From the NCBI GenBank assembly GCA_020426505.1, contig JAGQPX010000063.1:307-39698 (forward strand): 39,392 nucleotides of DNA. The letters are read 5' to 3'. This document shows positions 32,595 through 39,392 of the stretch, piece after piece. Each line of letters begins with the position of its first letter. The first letter of the stretch is position 1. Origin of the DNA: Planctomycetaceae bacterium. Lineage in GTDB: Bacteria; Planctomycetota; Planctomycetia; Planctomycetales; Planctomycetaceae. The notes beneath the pieces were generated by a model. The model made no database searches and was not told the origin of the DNA. It worked only from the letters and a program-made list of their open reading frames with translations. Position numbers and translations under genes: made by a program.

Positions 32595-33860
32595 ATGCGA
32601 TTCATTGCCAAACTGTTGACGGTTCTTGTTGTGATTGCGGGCCTGATGGCCGCTGCGTATCAGCCGACGGTCAACTATTTCAAGGAGCGGAATCGTCCGA
32701 AGTTCAAGACGGTGAAAGTGGAGGAAGGAGAGATTACGGAAGTCCGGAATGCGACCGGGACGATCAAGCCGGTGCTGGAAGTGCATGTCGGCTCATTCGT
32801 CTCAGGGCCGATTACGGAGCTGTACGTCAAACACAATGACGAGGTCAAACAGGGCGACTTGCTCGCCAAGGTTGATCCGCTAATTTATCAGGCGAGTGTC
32901 GATCGGGACCGGGCGAGCCTGCTGTCGCGACAGGCGGAACTCAAGCGGGTCAAGGCGCGGTTGCAGAACGCGATCAACGACGAGAAGCGGGCACTTGGAC
33001 TGAAGTCCGACAACGCAGATTACATCTCCGACACAGAGATCGATCAGTTCAAGTTCGCCCGACAGGCTCTCGAAGCCGAGCTGCTCGTCACGCAGGCAAG
33101 CATCGAACAGGCCAAGGCGAACCTGCAGAATTCGGAGGCGAACCTTGGTTACACGGAGATTCGCTCGCCTGTGGACGGCATGGTCACAGATCGCCTGATC
33201 GACCCCGGGCAGACACTTGCAGCCCAGTTCCAGGCGCCCGAGTTGTTCATCATCGCCCCCGACATGAAGAAAGAGATGCACGTCTTCGCGGATGTCAACG
33301 AGGCCGACATCGGCTACATCCGCGAGGCACAGGAGGCGGGGCAGACGGTGCAGTTCACCGTCGATGCCTATCCGGGAGAGTTGTTCGAGGGCACGATCGC
33401 GCAAATCCGGCTCAGCCCCACGGAGACCCAAACAGTCATCACGTATCCGGTCGTGGTTTCTGCTCCGAATCCTGACCTCAAACTCCTTCCGGGCATGACG
33501 GCTGACATCACATTCCCGATCGCCAAACGAACCAACGTGGTGAAGATTCCCAACACGGCACTGCGGTACTATCCCCAAAACCGTGCCCATGTTCGCACGG
33601 AGGATCACGAAATTCTCGATGGGACCGAGAAGGTTGAGACCGACAATGACGATCAACAGACGGAAGAAGAGCCACCGGCATCCGAGCGCGCCAAAGCGGA
33701 CTCCAATCGAAACCGACGCCACGTTTGGGTGGAAGAGGACGGCAAACTCCGAGCCATCGCAGTCGTCTTCGGCATCAGCGATTACAAGTTCACCGAGTTA
33801 GTCGAAGGGGAACTCAAGACGGGACAGGAACTGGTGGTGGGCCTGGAATCTAAGAAATGA
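32595..33860 (+). CDS. macA: MacA-type periplasmic adaptor of a MacAB-TolC efflux pump
   Basis: A 421-residue membrane-fusion protein linking an inner-membrane ABC pump to TolC. It has an N-terminal membrane anchor (about 7-25). The lipoyl/barrel-sandwich half-motifs lie at GTIKPVLEVHVGSFVSGPIT and YTEIRSPVDGMVTDRLIDPG. A long coiled-coil hairpin runs between them (about 95-190, rich in Glu, Lys and Arg: ADVNEADIG follows). A beta-barrel then ends in TVITYPVVVSAPNPDLKLLPGM. The C-terminus has an acidic linker (about 335-370) before the last strands, an unusual insertion. ATG 32595 is preferred over TTG 32592. The gene is followed by a palindrome and the MacB permease. Confidence 0.92.
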   Translation: MRFIAKLLTVLVVIAGLMAAAYQPTVNYFKERNRPKFKTVKVEEGEITEVRNATGTIKPVLEVHVGSFVSGPITELYVKHNDEVKQGDLLAKVDPLIYQASVDRDRASLLSRQAELKRVKARLQNAINDEKRALGLKSDNADYISDTEIDQFKFARQALEAELLVTQASIEQAKANLQNSEANLGYTEIRSPVDGMVTDRLIDPGQTLAAQFQAPELFIIAPDMKKEMHVFADVNEADIGYIREAQEAGQTVQFTVDAYPGELFEGTIAQIRLSPTETQTVITYPVVVSAPNPDLKLLPGMTADITFPIAKRTNVVKIPNTALRYYPQNRAHVRTEDHEILDGTEKVETDNDDQQTEEEPPASERAKADSNRNRRHVWVEEDGKLRAIAVVFGISDYKFTELVEGELKTGQELVVGLESKK

Positions 33861-33864
33861 AAGC

Positions 33865-33955
33865 AGGGAGTAGGGAGTAGTCGACTCTCTGAACGCCTTC
33901 CAATGATTGTCAGCGGCTGCCACCGGAGTCGACTACTCCCTACTCCCTACTCCCT
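33865..33955. repeat. 22-base perfect inverted repeat filling the macA-macB gap
   Basis: The arms 33865-33886 and 33927-33948 are exact complements over 22 bases, made of GGGAGTA units; an extra ACTCCCT copy follows. They enclose 40 bases and start five bases after the macA stop. The right arm ends eleven bases before the macB ATG. The macB leader is therefore pyrimidine-rich (CTCCCTACTCCCTAAA) without a Shine-Dalgarno site. Confidence 0.8.
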
Positions 33956-33958
33956 AAA

Positions 33959-35194
33959 ATGCTCACCACCCTTCGCATCGCCTATCGGGCCCTGATGAAG
34001 AACAAGATGCGGGCCACGCTGACGGTGCTTGGCGTGGTGATCGGGATTGCGGCTGTCACGACGATGGTCTCCCTGGGGCAGAGTGCGAGCGATTTGATCC
34101 AGGGCCAATTCGAGTCACTGGGGACGAACGTCATTTTTGTGATGCCGGCTCGCGGCCGGCGGGGCGGGGTGCGGTCGGGCGATCTGCCCACGCTTACGTC
34201 GGCTGACTCAGAGGCGATCGCAGCGGATTGTCCCGCAGTACTGGCATCCTCGCCCATGTTGTTCACGTCCATGCAAATGGTCTACGGCAACAGCAACTGG
34301 AAGCCGAAGGAGATGCTCGGAGTCGGCCCGGACTACCTGCTGGTGCGCGACTGGAACATTCGGCTGGGCGGGTTCTTCAACGAACATGACGTCAATGCGG
34401 CTGACAAGGTTTGCGTCCTCGGTCAGACGGTCGTGAAGCGATTGTTCCAAACTGCAAATCCCATCAACGAAATGGTCCGAATTCAGAACATTCCCGTCCG
34501 GGTGATCGGCGTTCTGGAGACGAAGGGGGCGAACATCATGGGCGACGACCAGGACGACATCGTGCTGATGCCGTATACGACGGTGCGTCAACGTCTGTTC
34601 GGCTCCGAGTTCCAGAACGTGCATGCGATTCTCGTGTCCTCGCGGTCCGGTCAGACAATGCAGCAGGCGGAGATCGAGATTCGTAATCTGCTCGCAGACC
34701 GGCACCGAATTGCCCCCGGTCAGCCGAACGACTTCCGCGTGCAGAACACGACCGAGATTGCCAACATGCTGGGGATCGTGACCGGCACGATGACGGCCAT
34801 GCTGGCTTCGATCGCCGGCATCTCACTCCTTGTCGGAGGAGTCGGCATCATGAACATCATGCTGGTGTCGGTCACTGAGAGAACAAAGGAGATTGGCATC
34901 CGCATGGCGGTCGGAGCGCGAGGGAGAGATATCCTGCTGCAATTCCTCGTCGAGTCGGTCCTGCTCTCCTGCGTGGGTGGCGCGATCGGCTTCGCTCTGG
35001 GCATTAGCGGATCGCTGGGAATTACGACTGCAATCAATGCCTATTCCGAAGGTGTCGAGTGGCCGACGACGATCTCTTACCCGGCAGCTGTCATCGCGAT
35101 CCTGTTCGCAGCAGCGGTCGGCATTATCTTTGGCTTCTACCCTGCCCGCCGCGCCAGTCGTCTCGACCCGATCGACGCCCTGCGATACGAGTAA
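33959..35194 (+). CDS. MacB-type ABC permease
   Basis: A 411-residue inner-membrane permease of the MacB/FtsX superfamily without a fused ATPase. The MacB_PCD N-terminal layout is TLRIAYRALMKNKMRATLTV with the first helix LGVVIGIAAVTTMVSLG. A large periplasmic domain follows (about 60-280). The three C-terminal helices include IAGISLLVGGVGIMNIMLVS, VTERTKEIGIRMAVGARGRD (the FtsX-family cytoplasmic loop) and AVIAILFAAAVGIIFGFYPA, ending RRASRLDPIDALRYE. Together with the upstream MacA and the separate ATPase (37527-38273) and TolC-like protein (35518-37473) on the opposite strand, it would form a MacAB-TolC-type exporter. No Shine-Dalgarno precedes the start, because a palindrome occupies the gap. 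Confidence 0.93.
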   Translation: MLTTLRIAYRALMKNKMRATLTVLGVVIGIAAVTTMVSLGQSASDLIQGQFESLGTNVIFVMPARGRRGGVRSGDLPTLTSADSEAIAADCPAVLASSPMLFTSMQMVYGNSNWKPKEMLGVGPDYLLVRDWNIRLGGFFNEHDVNAADKVCVLGQTVVKRLFQTANPINEMVRIQNIPVRVIGVLETKGANIMGDDQDDIVLMPYTTVRQRLFGSEFQNVHAILVSSRSGQTMQQAEIEIRNLLADRHRIAPGQPNDFRVQNTTEIANMLGIVTGTMTAMLASIAGISLLVGGVGIMNIMLVSVTERTKEIGIRMAVGARGRDILLQFLVESVLLSCVGGAIGFALGISGSLGITTAINAYSEGVEWPTTISYPAAVIAILFAAAVGIIFGFYPARRASRLDPIDALRYE

Positions 35195-35517
35195 GATTCA
35201 GAGCCGCGAACTTCAGGAAGCGACCGCTCACACGCGTTGCAAGCTTTTTAAACTCTCACATCTCAGAGGCGGCATGTAGCCGGCCTTCGCCAGAAGCCGG
35301 ACTGTGGAGTGACACTTGGACTGCGAATGTCTCACGTTCCGCCGTCTTACGACGACGGATACGGTCAGGTAGTGGCCGTTCATACGCTTTGAGAGCTTCA
35401 CACACTATTTCACCTCAGACAGCAGTCGCACATTGGTGTGGGGTGTTTCCACAACCACTCCACCTCGGACAGCGGCCGCTTCCTGACGGGCGCGGCGCTG
35501 ATGGGTGAATGGCATTC
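35195..35517. other. Gene-free stretch between convergent pump halves
   Basis: No gene is seen. Most of it is taken up by the 274-base element described at 35213-35486. The remainder is too short to hold a gene. Confidence 0.6.
35213..35486. repeat. Element with 16-base inverted ends (MITE-like)
   Basis: TCAGGAAGCGACCGCT (35213-35228) is inverted at AGCGGCCGCTTCCTGA (35471-35486), 15 of 16 matching, so the two ends bound a 274-base element. Inside, CACCTCAGACAGCAGTCGCA and CACCTCGGACAGCGGCCGCT are direct repeats near the right end. No open frame with recognisable motifs is inside. The left end also matches a sequence at 17785. It may be a miniature transposable or REP-like element; the target-site duplication is not obvious. 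Confidence 0.6.
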
Positions 35518-37473
35518 CTATCGGAAGAGCAGATCGCGAAACGACGTGTCTGTTTCGTCATCATCGTCTTCGAGCAACTCGCGCAGCCGCTTCGGCGTCA
35601 GCTCTTCGTTCGGGTCAATCCGAAAGCGGTCGTTATCGATCTCGGGTAAGTCGGATGGATCATCAATTCCTTCAACGGGGTTTTCGAGATCGAAGGCTTC
35701 CTCAGCCGGTTCGTCGCTGACGGGGTAGCGTTCGTCATTCTCCGTCGGTGCGATGGCGGCCGGGTAGCACTTCTGATTGAGACAACCGAGCGGGCCGATG
35801 AAGGAGAAGCGTTCTTCGACAAACCGGATGCCGTGAGCTTCGAGGATCGTGCCGGTCTCGGCTTCGAGCGTCGCAAGTTCCGTGTTGTACTGTGCGAGTG
35901 ACTGTGCTTCCGAACTGACTGCGTTCCCCCAATCGGTGATGGCCTGTAACACATTCAGAAAGATGACCACCCCTCGTTGAAACCGAGCAGACTGTGCATT
36001 CAGGTTGATCTCAGCCGCAGTTCGTGTTTCTGTGTAGGCGCCATACTGTTCATAGAACTGGTCAAGGTTGCGTGTGCTGAGGGCGAGGCGATGGGCCGCA
36101 CTGTGCAGGCCCTGTTCGAGGTTGGCTCGGTCACGAACGACGAGCAACTCCTGTTGACGGACGGCTGCTCGCGATTGTCGCAGACCGAGTGGAACCGAGA
36201 AGTTGACGCCCAGTGTCCAGTCGGTGTAGTCGTCGCCGTTCGTGGCGACCGTTGCGCCGGAGGGCGTCTTGCCCCGCAGTCCATCCCAGCGATAAGACGC
36301 AACCGCGTCCAACTGGGGTAGGGCGTTGTTGTCTGCTGCGATGACCCGCTGGCTGTCCGCTTCGATGATGAGCTTGAGTTCGATGATGTCGGGTCGGTAT
36401 TGCTCCGCGAGTGAGACCAATTTGTACCAGTCGAAGTCGATCCGATCTTTGTGCGGCGGAGTGATGGGGATCAGTTCGCCGATGTCAGTGGGGGAGATTC
36501 CGAGGACATTGAGCAGCGCCGCTTCTCTCGAAAGGACATTGGCTTTTGCGGACACGAGATTGGCTTTGAAGTTCGCCAGAGCAACCTGTGTCTGAGCGAC
36601 ATCAGCGATATCCTGTCTCCCGCGTCGTTTGTTGGCATCTGCAACGTCGTACGCTTCCATCAACTGCTCCACCTGTTGTTCCCTCGCCCAGAGGTCGGTG
36701 CGGGCGAAGACGAGGGCCCAGTAGCCTTCGATTGTGCTGCGGACGAGTTCCTGGACGTTGCCTTTGAAGCGGAAGAAGGACTGCTCGGTCTCGATGCCGG
36801 CGATGAGGATCGGAGCGATGTTCGCATCGATGCCTGCCCCCTGGAGCAACGGTTGCACATAGCTCAACTCGTTGAAGTGGCTCGTCTGCGGATTGAGCGG
36901 GAACAGGCCCCTCTCGGTGTCTGCATTGGTGACCCCCAGCCGGTAGGATGCGGTGCCGCCGAGGGCGTTGCGGTCGGAGAGCGTTGCATCGAGGTTGTAG
37001 CCTTCGGTCTTTGTCCCGGTGATGCCGGCCCCGGTCGGACCGGGCGTGAAGATGCCGGCCGGGTTCTCATTCTGAGTGAACGTGTTGTTGACCGAGAGGG
37101 TGGGGTCGAATGCCCCGCGCGCCTGATCGATGGCGGTGTTGGCGATGCCCGGATCGTAGATCGTGCTGCCGGTCGAGTTTGCCGTGAAGCCGCCCAGCAC
37201 ACGGATAACTACGGCGTTCCGTAGAGCGATGTGAATCGCCTCGTCGAGCGAGAGATACAGGTCCTCCTGCCCGTTGTCCGGGTTCGTTACCGTGCGGGGT
37301 GGCGAGTAGGTCGGCAAGGGTGCGGACGGCAGAGCTTCCGGACAGCGATACGCAATCTGCTTCTGCTCCGGATGCGTAATGTCCGCGACCTCACGAGCCG
37401 TCTGGCAACCGGTGAGCACGGCCATCACGATCGCAGCGCTGACACTCCATTGTCGGCACAGGCGGGATGACAT
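35518..37473 (-). CDS. TolC-like outer-membrane efflux lipoprotein
   Basis: A 651-residue outer-membrane efflux protein. It begins with a signal peptide ending in a lipobox (AVLTGC), so Cys near residue 23 is lipidated. The OEP layout follows: LYLSLDEAIHIALRNAVVIR, later DIADVAQTQVALANFKANLV and REAALLNVLGISPTDIGELI (coiled-coil helices), and NFSVPLGLRQSRAAVRQQE in the second repeat. The last 110 residues are an acidic disordered tail (EDDDDETDTSFRDLLF) not usual in TolC. It faces the MacB permease and lies 53 bases after the ATPase gene on the same strand, so it is likely the outer-membrane channel for the MacAB-like pump. Start 37473 begins the signal peptide; 37494 is also open. Confidence 0.92.
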   Translation of the reverse strand: MSSRLCRQWSVSAAIVMAVLTGCQTAREVADITHPEQKQIAYRCPEALPSAPLPTYSPPRTVTNPDNGQEDLYLSLDEAIHIALRNAVVIRVLGGFTANSTGSTIYDPGIANTAIDQARGAFDPTLSVNNTFTQNENPAGIFTPGPTGAGITGTKTEGYNLDATLSDRNALGGTASYRLGVTNADTERGLFPLNPQTSHFNELSYVQPLLQGAGIDANIAPILIAGIETEQSFFRFKGNVQELVRSTIEGYWALVFARTDLWAREQQVEQLMEAYDVADANKRRGRQDIADVAQTQVALANFKANLVSAKANVLSREAALLNVLGISPTDIGELIPITPPHKDRIDFDWYKLVSLAEQYRPDIIELKLIIEADSQRVIAADNNALPQLDAVASYRWDGLRGKTPSGATVATNGDDYTDWTLGVNFSVPLGLRQSRAAVRQQELLVVRDRANLEQGLHSAAHRLALSTRNLDQFYEQYGAYTETRTAAEINLNAQSARFQRGVVIFLNVLQAITDWGNAVSSEAQSLAQYNTELATLEAETGTILEAHGIRFVEERFSFIGPLGCLNQKCYPAAIAPTENDERYPVSDEPAEEAFDLENPVEGIDDPSDLPEIDNDRFRIDPNEELTPKRLRELLEDDDDETDTSFRDLLFR

Positions 37474-37526
37474 GCTGCTGTCATCGAACCACACTCAGAG
37501 TCTGCCGTGTGGAATCTCTGCCTCGG

Positions 37527-38273
37527 TCACTCGGTTTCCACCAGTTCGGCCTCTTCGAGCGCTTGTAGGGATTCTATGGCGACCTGAAAATCGGTCGTAT
37601 CTGCCACCACCGCCCCGTCATGCAGCACGATGGTCCGGTCAGCGTTGCGGGCCACGTTCTGGTCGTGTGTGACGATGATGACGGTCAGGTTGTTCTCCCG
37701 GTTAAGCTGACGAAACAGCTTGATCACATCGCGGCTGGTCGACGAGTCCAGGTTGCCGGTCGGTTCGTCCCCCATCAGGATCGACGGTCGATTCACGAGC
37801 GCCCGAGCGATGGCCACTCGCTGCTGTTGTCCGCCCGAGAGTTGACTCGGATGATGGTCCATCCGGTCGCCCAGTCCCACACTCTCGAGCGCCTCTTGAG
37901 CCCGTTTGTGTCGCTCACGAGCGGAGACTCCCTTGGTATAAAGCAGGGGGAGTTCAACGTTCTCCAGAGCTGTCGTGCGGGCGAGAAGATTGAAGTTCTG
38001 AAACACGAACCCGAGATGCTTGTTGCGAAGGTGGGCCCGCTCGTCCTTGGTCATTGTGACGACCTCTTCGCCATCAAGGAGATAGCTTCCATCCGTCGGT
38101 CGATCGAGACAGCCGAGCGTGTTCATCAACGTCGACTTCCCGGACCCCGACGGTCCGATCAGCGCGACATACTCCCCGCGCTCAATGCTCAGCGTCGCCT
38201 CTTTGAGCGCCTCGACCTGGACTTCACCGAGATCATAGACCTTGCGGACGTCTTTGAGTTCGATCAATGCCAT
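37527..38273 (-). CDS. ABC ATPase, LolD/MacB-type
   Basis: A 248-residue ATPase that would power the MacB-like permease. It begins [20 protein letters not shown], has Walker [22 protein letters not shown]-loop [10 protein letters not shown], signature [16 protein letters not shown] and Walker [13 protein letters not shown], typical of the LolD/FtsE/MacB-N family (the Gly before DEP is typical). The His-loop is VTHDQN. A short C-terminal extension follows ([20 protein letters not shown]). It is placed on the minus strand with the TolC-like gene and not next to its permease, so the pump is split between two convergent units. It diverges from sucC with about 167 bases between the starts. Confidence 0.93.
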   Translation of the reverse strand: MALIELKDVRKVYDLGEVQVEALKEATLSIERGEYVALIGPSGSGKSTLMNTLGCLDRPTDGSYLLDGEEVVTMTKDERAHLRNKHLGFVFQNFNLLARTTALENVELPLLYTKGVSARERHKRAQEALESVGLGDRMDHHPSQLSGGQQQRVAIARALVNRPSILMGDEPTGNLDSSTSRDVIKLFRQLNRENNLTVIIVTHDQNVARNADRTIVLHDGAVVADTTDFQVAIESLQALEEAELVETE

Positions 38274-38440
38274 TGAGTCTGAGCCTGCAGAAAGTTGGGA
38301 TCAATCCTTGCCGAGTCTATCCGGTTTGAGGCCGAAAGGCATGAGTAGACTCAGCGAATGAGCGTTGGTGGACCGTGTGCAGTTCGAGCGTTATCATGCC
38401 GGTCCGATTGACGTTTCATGCCTTTCGAGCGTGGTGAGCG

Positions 38441-39392
38441 ATGAAGATTCATGAGTATCAGGCCAAGCAACTATTCGCACAAGCTGGGATCGAGATCCCG
38501 AACGGCATCGTCTGCAAGACGGCTGACGAGGCTGCGAAGGCGTATGGCGAGTTGGGGACCAAACTCTGCGTGGTGAAGTCGCAGATTCATGCGGGCGGTC
38601 GAGGCAAGGGGCGATTCAAGGAGCACCCCGAGCAGCCGGGTGTGGTGCTGGTGAAGTCGGCTGACGAGGCGAAAGAGAACGCAGCGCGAATGCTCGGCTC
38701 AACACTCGTCACCATCCAGACCGGCGAGGAAGGCAAACAGGTCAACCAACTGTACGTCGAGCAGGGACTCGACATCGCCCGTGAGTTGTACTTTGCTGTC
38801 ATCCTTGATCGCGAAGTCGGCAAGCCGGTCTGCATCGCCTCGGCTGAGGGGGGTATGGCGATTGAGGAGTTGGCGGAGGAACACCCCGAGAAGATCATCC
38901 GCGAGCACTTCGACCCGGCGATCGGCTTGCAGCCGTTTCAGGTTCGCAAACTGGGGAATGCACTCGGGCTGGAAGCGACCGCGATGAAGTCAGCCGGCAA
39001 ACTGCTGCCTCAACTCGGACGATTCTTCGTCGCCAATGATTGCAGCATGCTGGAGATCAACCCATTGGTCGTCACCGGCGATGGACGGCTGCTCGCTCTC
39101 GATGCCAAGGTCACGTTCGACGACAACGCCATGTTCCGTCACAAGGACTTCGCAGACCTGCGAGACCTCAGCGAAGAGGAGCCGACCGAAGTGCAGGCCC
39201 AAGAGGCCGGGCTGAGTTACGTCAAACTGGACGGCAACATCGGCTGCCTCGTCAACGGGGCCGGCCTCGCGATGAGCACCATGGACCTCATCAAACTGCA
39301 CGGCGGCGAACCGGCGAACTTCCTCGACGTGGGGGGCGGAGCGAACGTCGATCAGGTGACCGAAGCATTCCGCATCATCCTCGCGGACGAGA
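38441..39392 (+). CDS. sucC: Succinate-CoA ligase beta subunit (partial)
   Basis: The first 317 residues of the ADP-forming succinyl-CoA synthetase beta subunit, the TCA-cycle enzyme that couples succinyl-CoA breakdown to nucleotide triphosphate formation. It starts [20 protein letters not shown], continues with the ATP-grasp part ([20 protein letters not shown]), [20 protein letters not shown], and [20 protein letters not shown] with metal ligands in the INPL/D region. [20 protein letters not shown] and [13 protein letters not shown] follow, where the sequence stops at the window edge. It diverges from the ABC ATPase gene. A sucD gene is expected just past the edge. The start is supported by GGTGAG a few bases upstream. 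Confidence 0.96.
   Translation, partial: MKIHEYQAKQLFAQAGIEIPNGIVCKTADEAAKAYGELGTKLCVVKSQIHAGGRGKGRFKEHPEQPGVVLVKSADEAKENAARMLGSTLVTIQTGEEGKQVNQLYVEQGLDIARELYFAVILDREVGKPVCIASAEGGMAIEELAEEHPEKIIREHFDPAIGLQPFQVRKLGNALGLEATAMKSAGKLLPQLGRFFVANDCSMLEINPLVVTGDGRLLALDAKVTFDDNAMFRHKDFADLRDLSEEEPTEVQAQEAGLSYVKLDGNIGCLVNGAGLAMSTMDLIKLHGGEPANFLDVGGGANVDQVTEAFRIILADE

Overview
The window looks like chromosomal DNA of a planctomycete (Planctomycetota, most likely order Planctomycetales), GC-rich throughout. Four things point there. A 23S rRNA gene is preceded by tRNA-Ile and tRNA-Ala but has no 16S gene next to it. There is a DUF1559 prepilin-type protein, a formylglycine-type sulfatase, a DUF1080 protein and a secreted caspase-like protein. 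Secreted proteins are extremely cysteine-rich. Almost every intergenic space carries a different palindromic repeat. The genus is not resolvable by eye. I saw no phage, transposase, CRISPR array or plasmid gene.

Layout. 1-1545 (minus strand): a promoter, tRNA-Ile, tRNA-Ala and the 5' part of 23S rRNA. 1654-7046: a secreted esterase (minus), then ADP-ribosylglycohydrolase, CNNM/CorC-type membrane protein, Fpg/Nei-like DNA glycosylase and a secreted caspase-PDZ protein (plus). 7134-20747 is all minus strand: SRPBCC protein, DUF6155-like protein, sulfatase, DUF1559 protein, small Cys-rich secreted protein, Asp/Asn beta-hydroxylase, the ABC-F ATPase Uup, a coupled pair of small membrane proteins whose first member resembles the ethylene-binding domain of ETR1-type receptors, an NtrC-like AAA+ regulator without the GAFTGA loop, a 67-cysteine HEAT-repeat protein, and RfbA. 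20748-21567 has no gene but contains an orphan plus-strand terminator.

21568-30586 is mostly plus strand: an ABC exporter membrane domain without ATPase, DUF1080 protein, an unknown protein, NfeD, flotillin FloA, a disordered membrane-anchored protein, a GT4 glycosyltransferase overlapping CinA, and an SDR dehydrogenase. A small conserved protein (minus) overlaps the end of cinA. 30711-32315 (minus) is the beta subunit of methylcrotonoyl-CoA carboxylase. 32595-38273 is a MacAB-TolC-type pump in two convergent halves: MacA and the MacB permease on plus, TolC-like protein and the ATPase on minus. sucC starts at 38441 and runs off the end.

Likely functional units are the rRNA/tRNA operon, NfeD-FloA-partner (membrane microdomains), the split efflux pump, SDR plus carboxylase (possibly branched-chain acyl-CoA metabolism), and the two-gene ethylene-receptor-like unit at 15115-15707, which is the most novel candidate system here. 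The Cys-rich secreted proteins may be envelope or metal-handling components, but that is inference.
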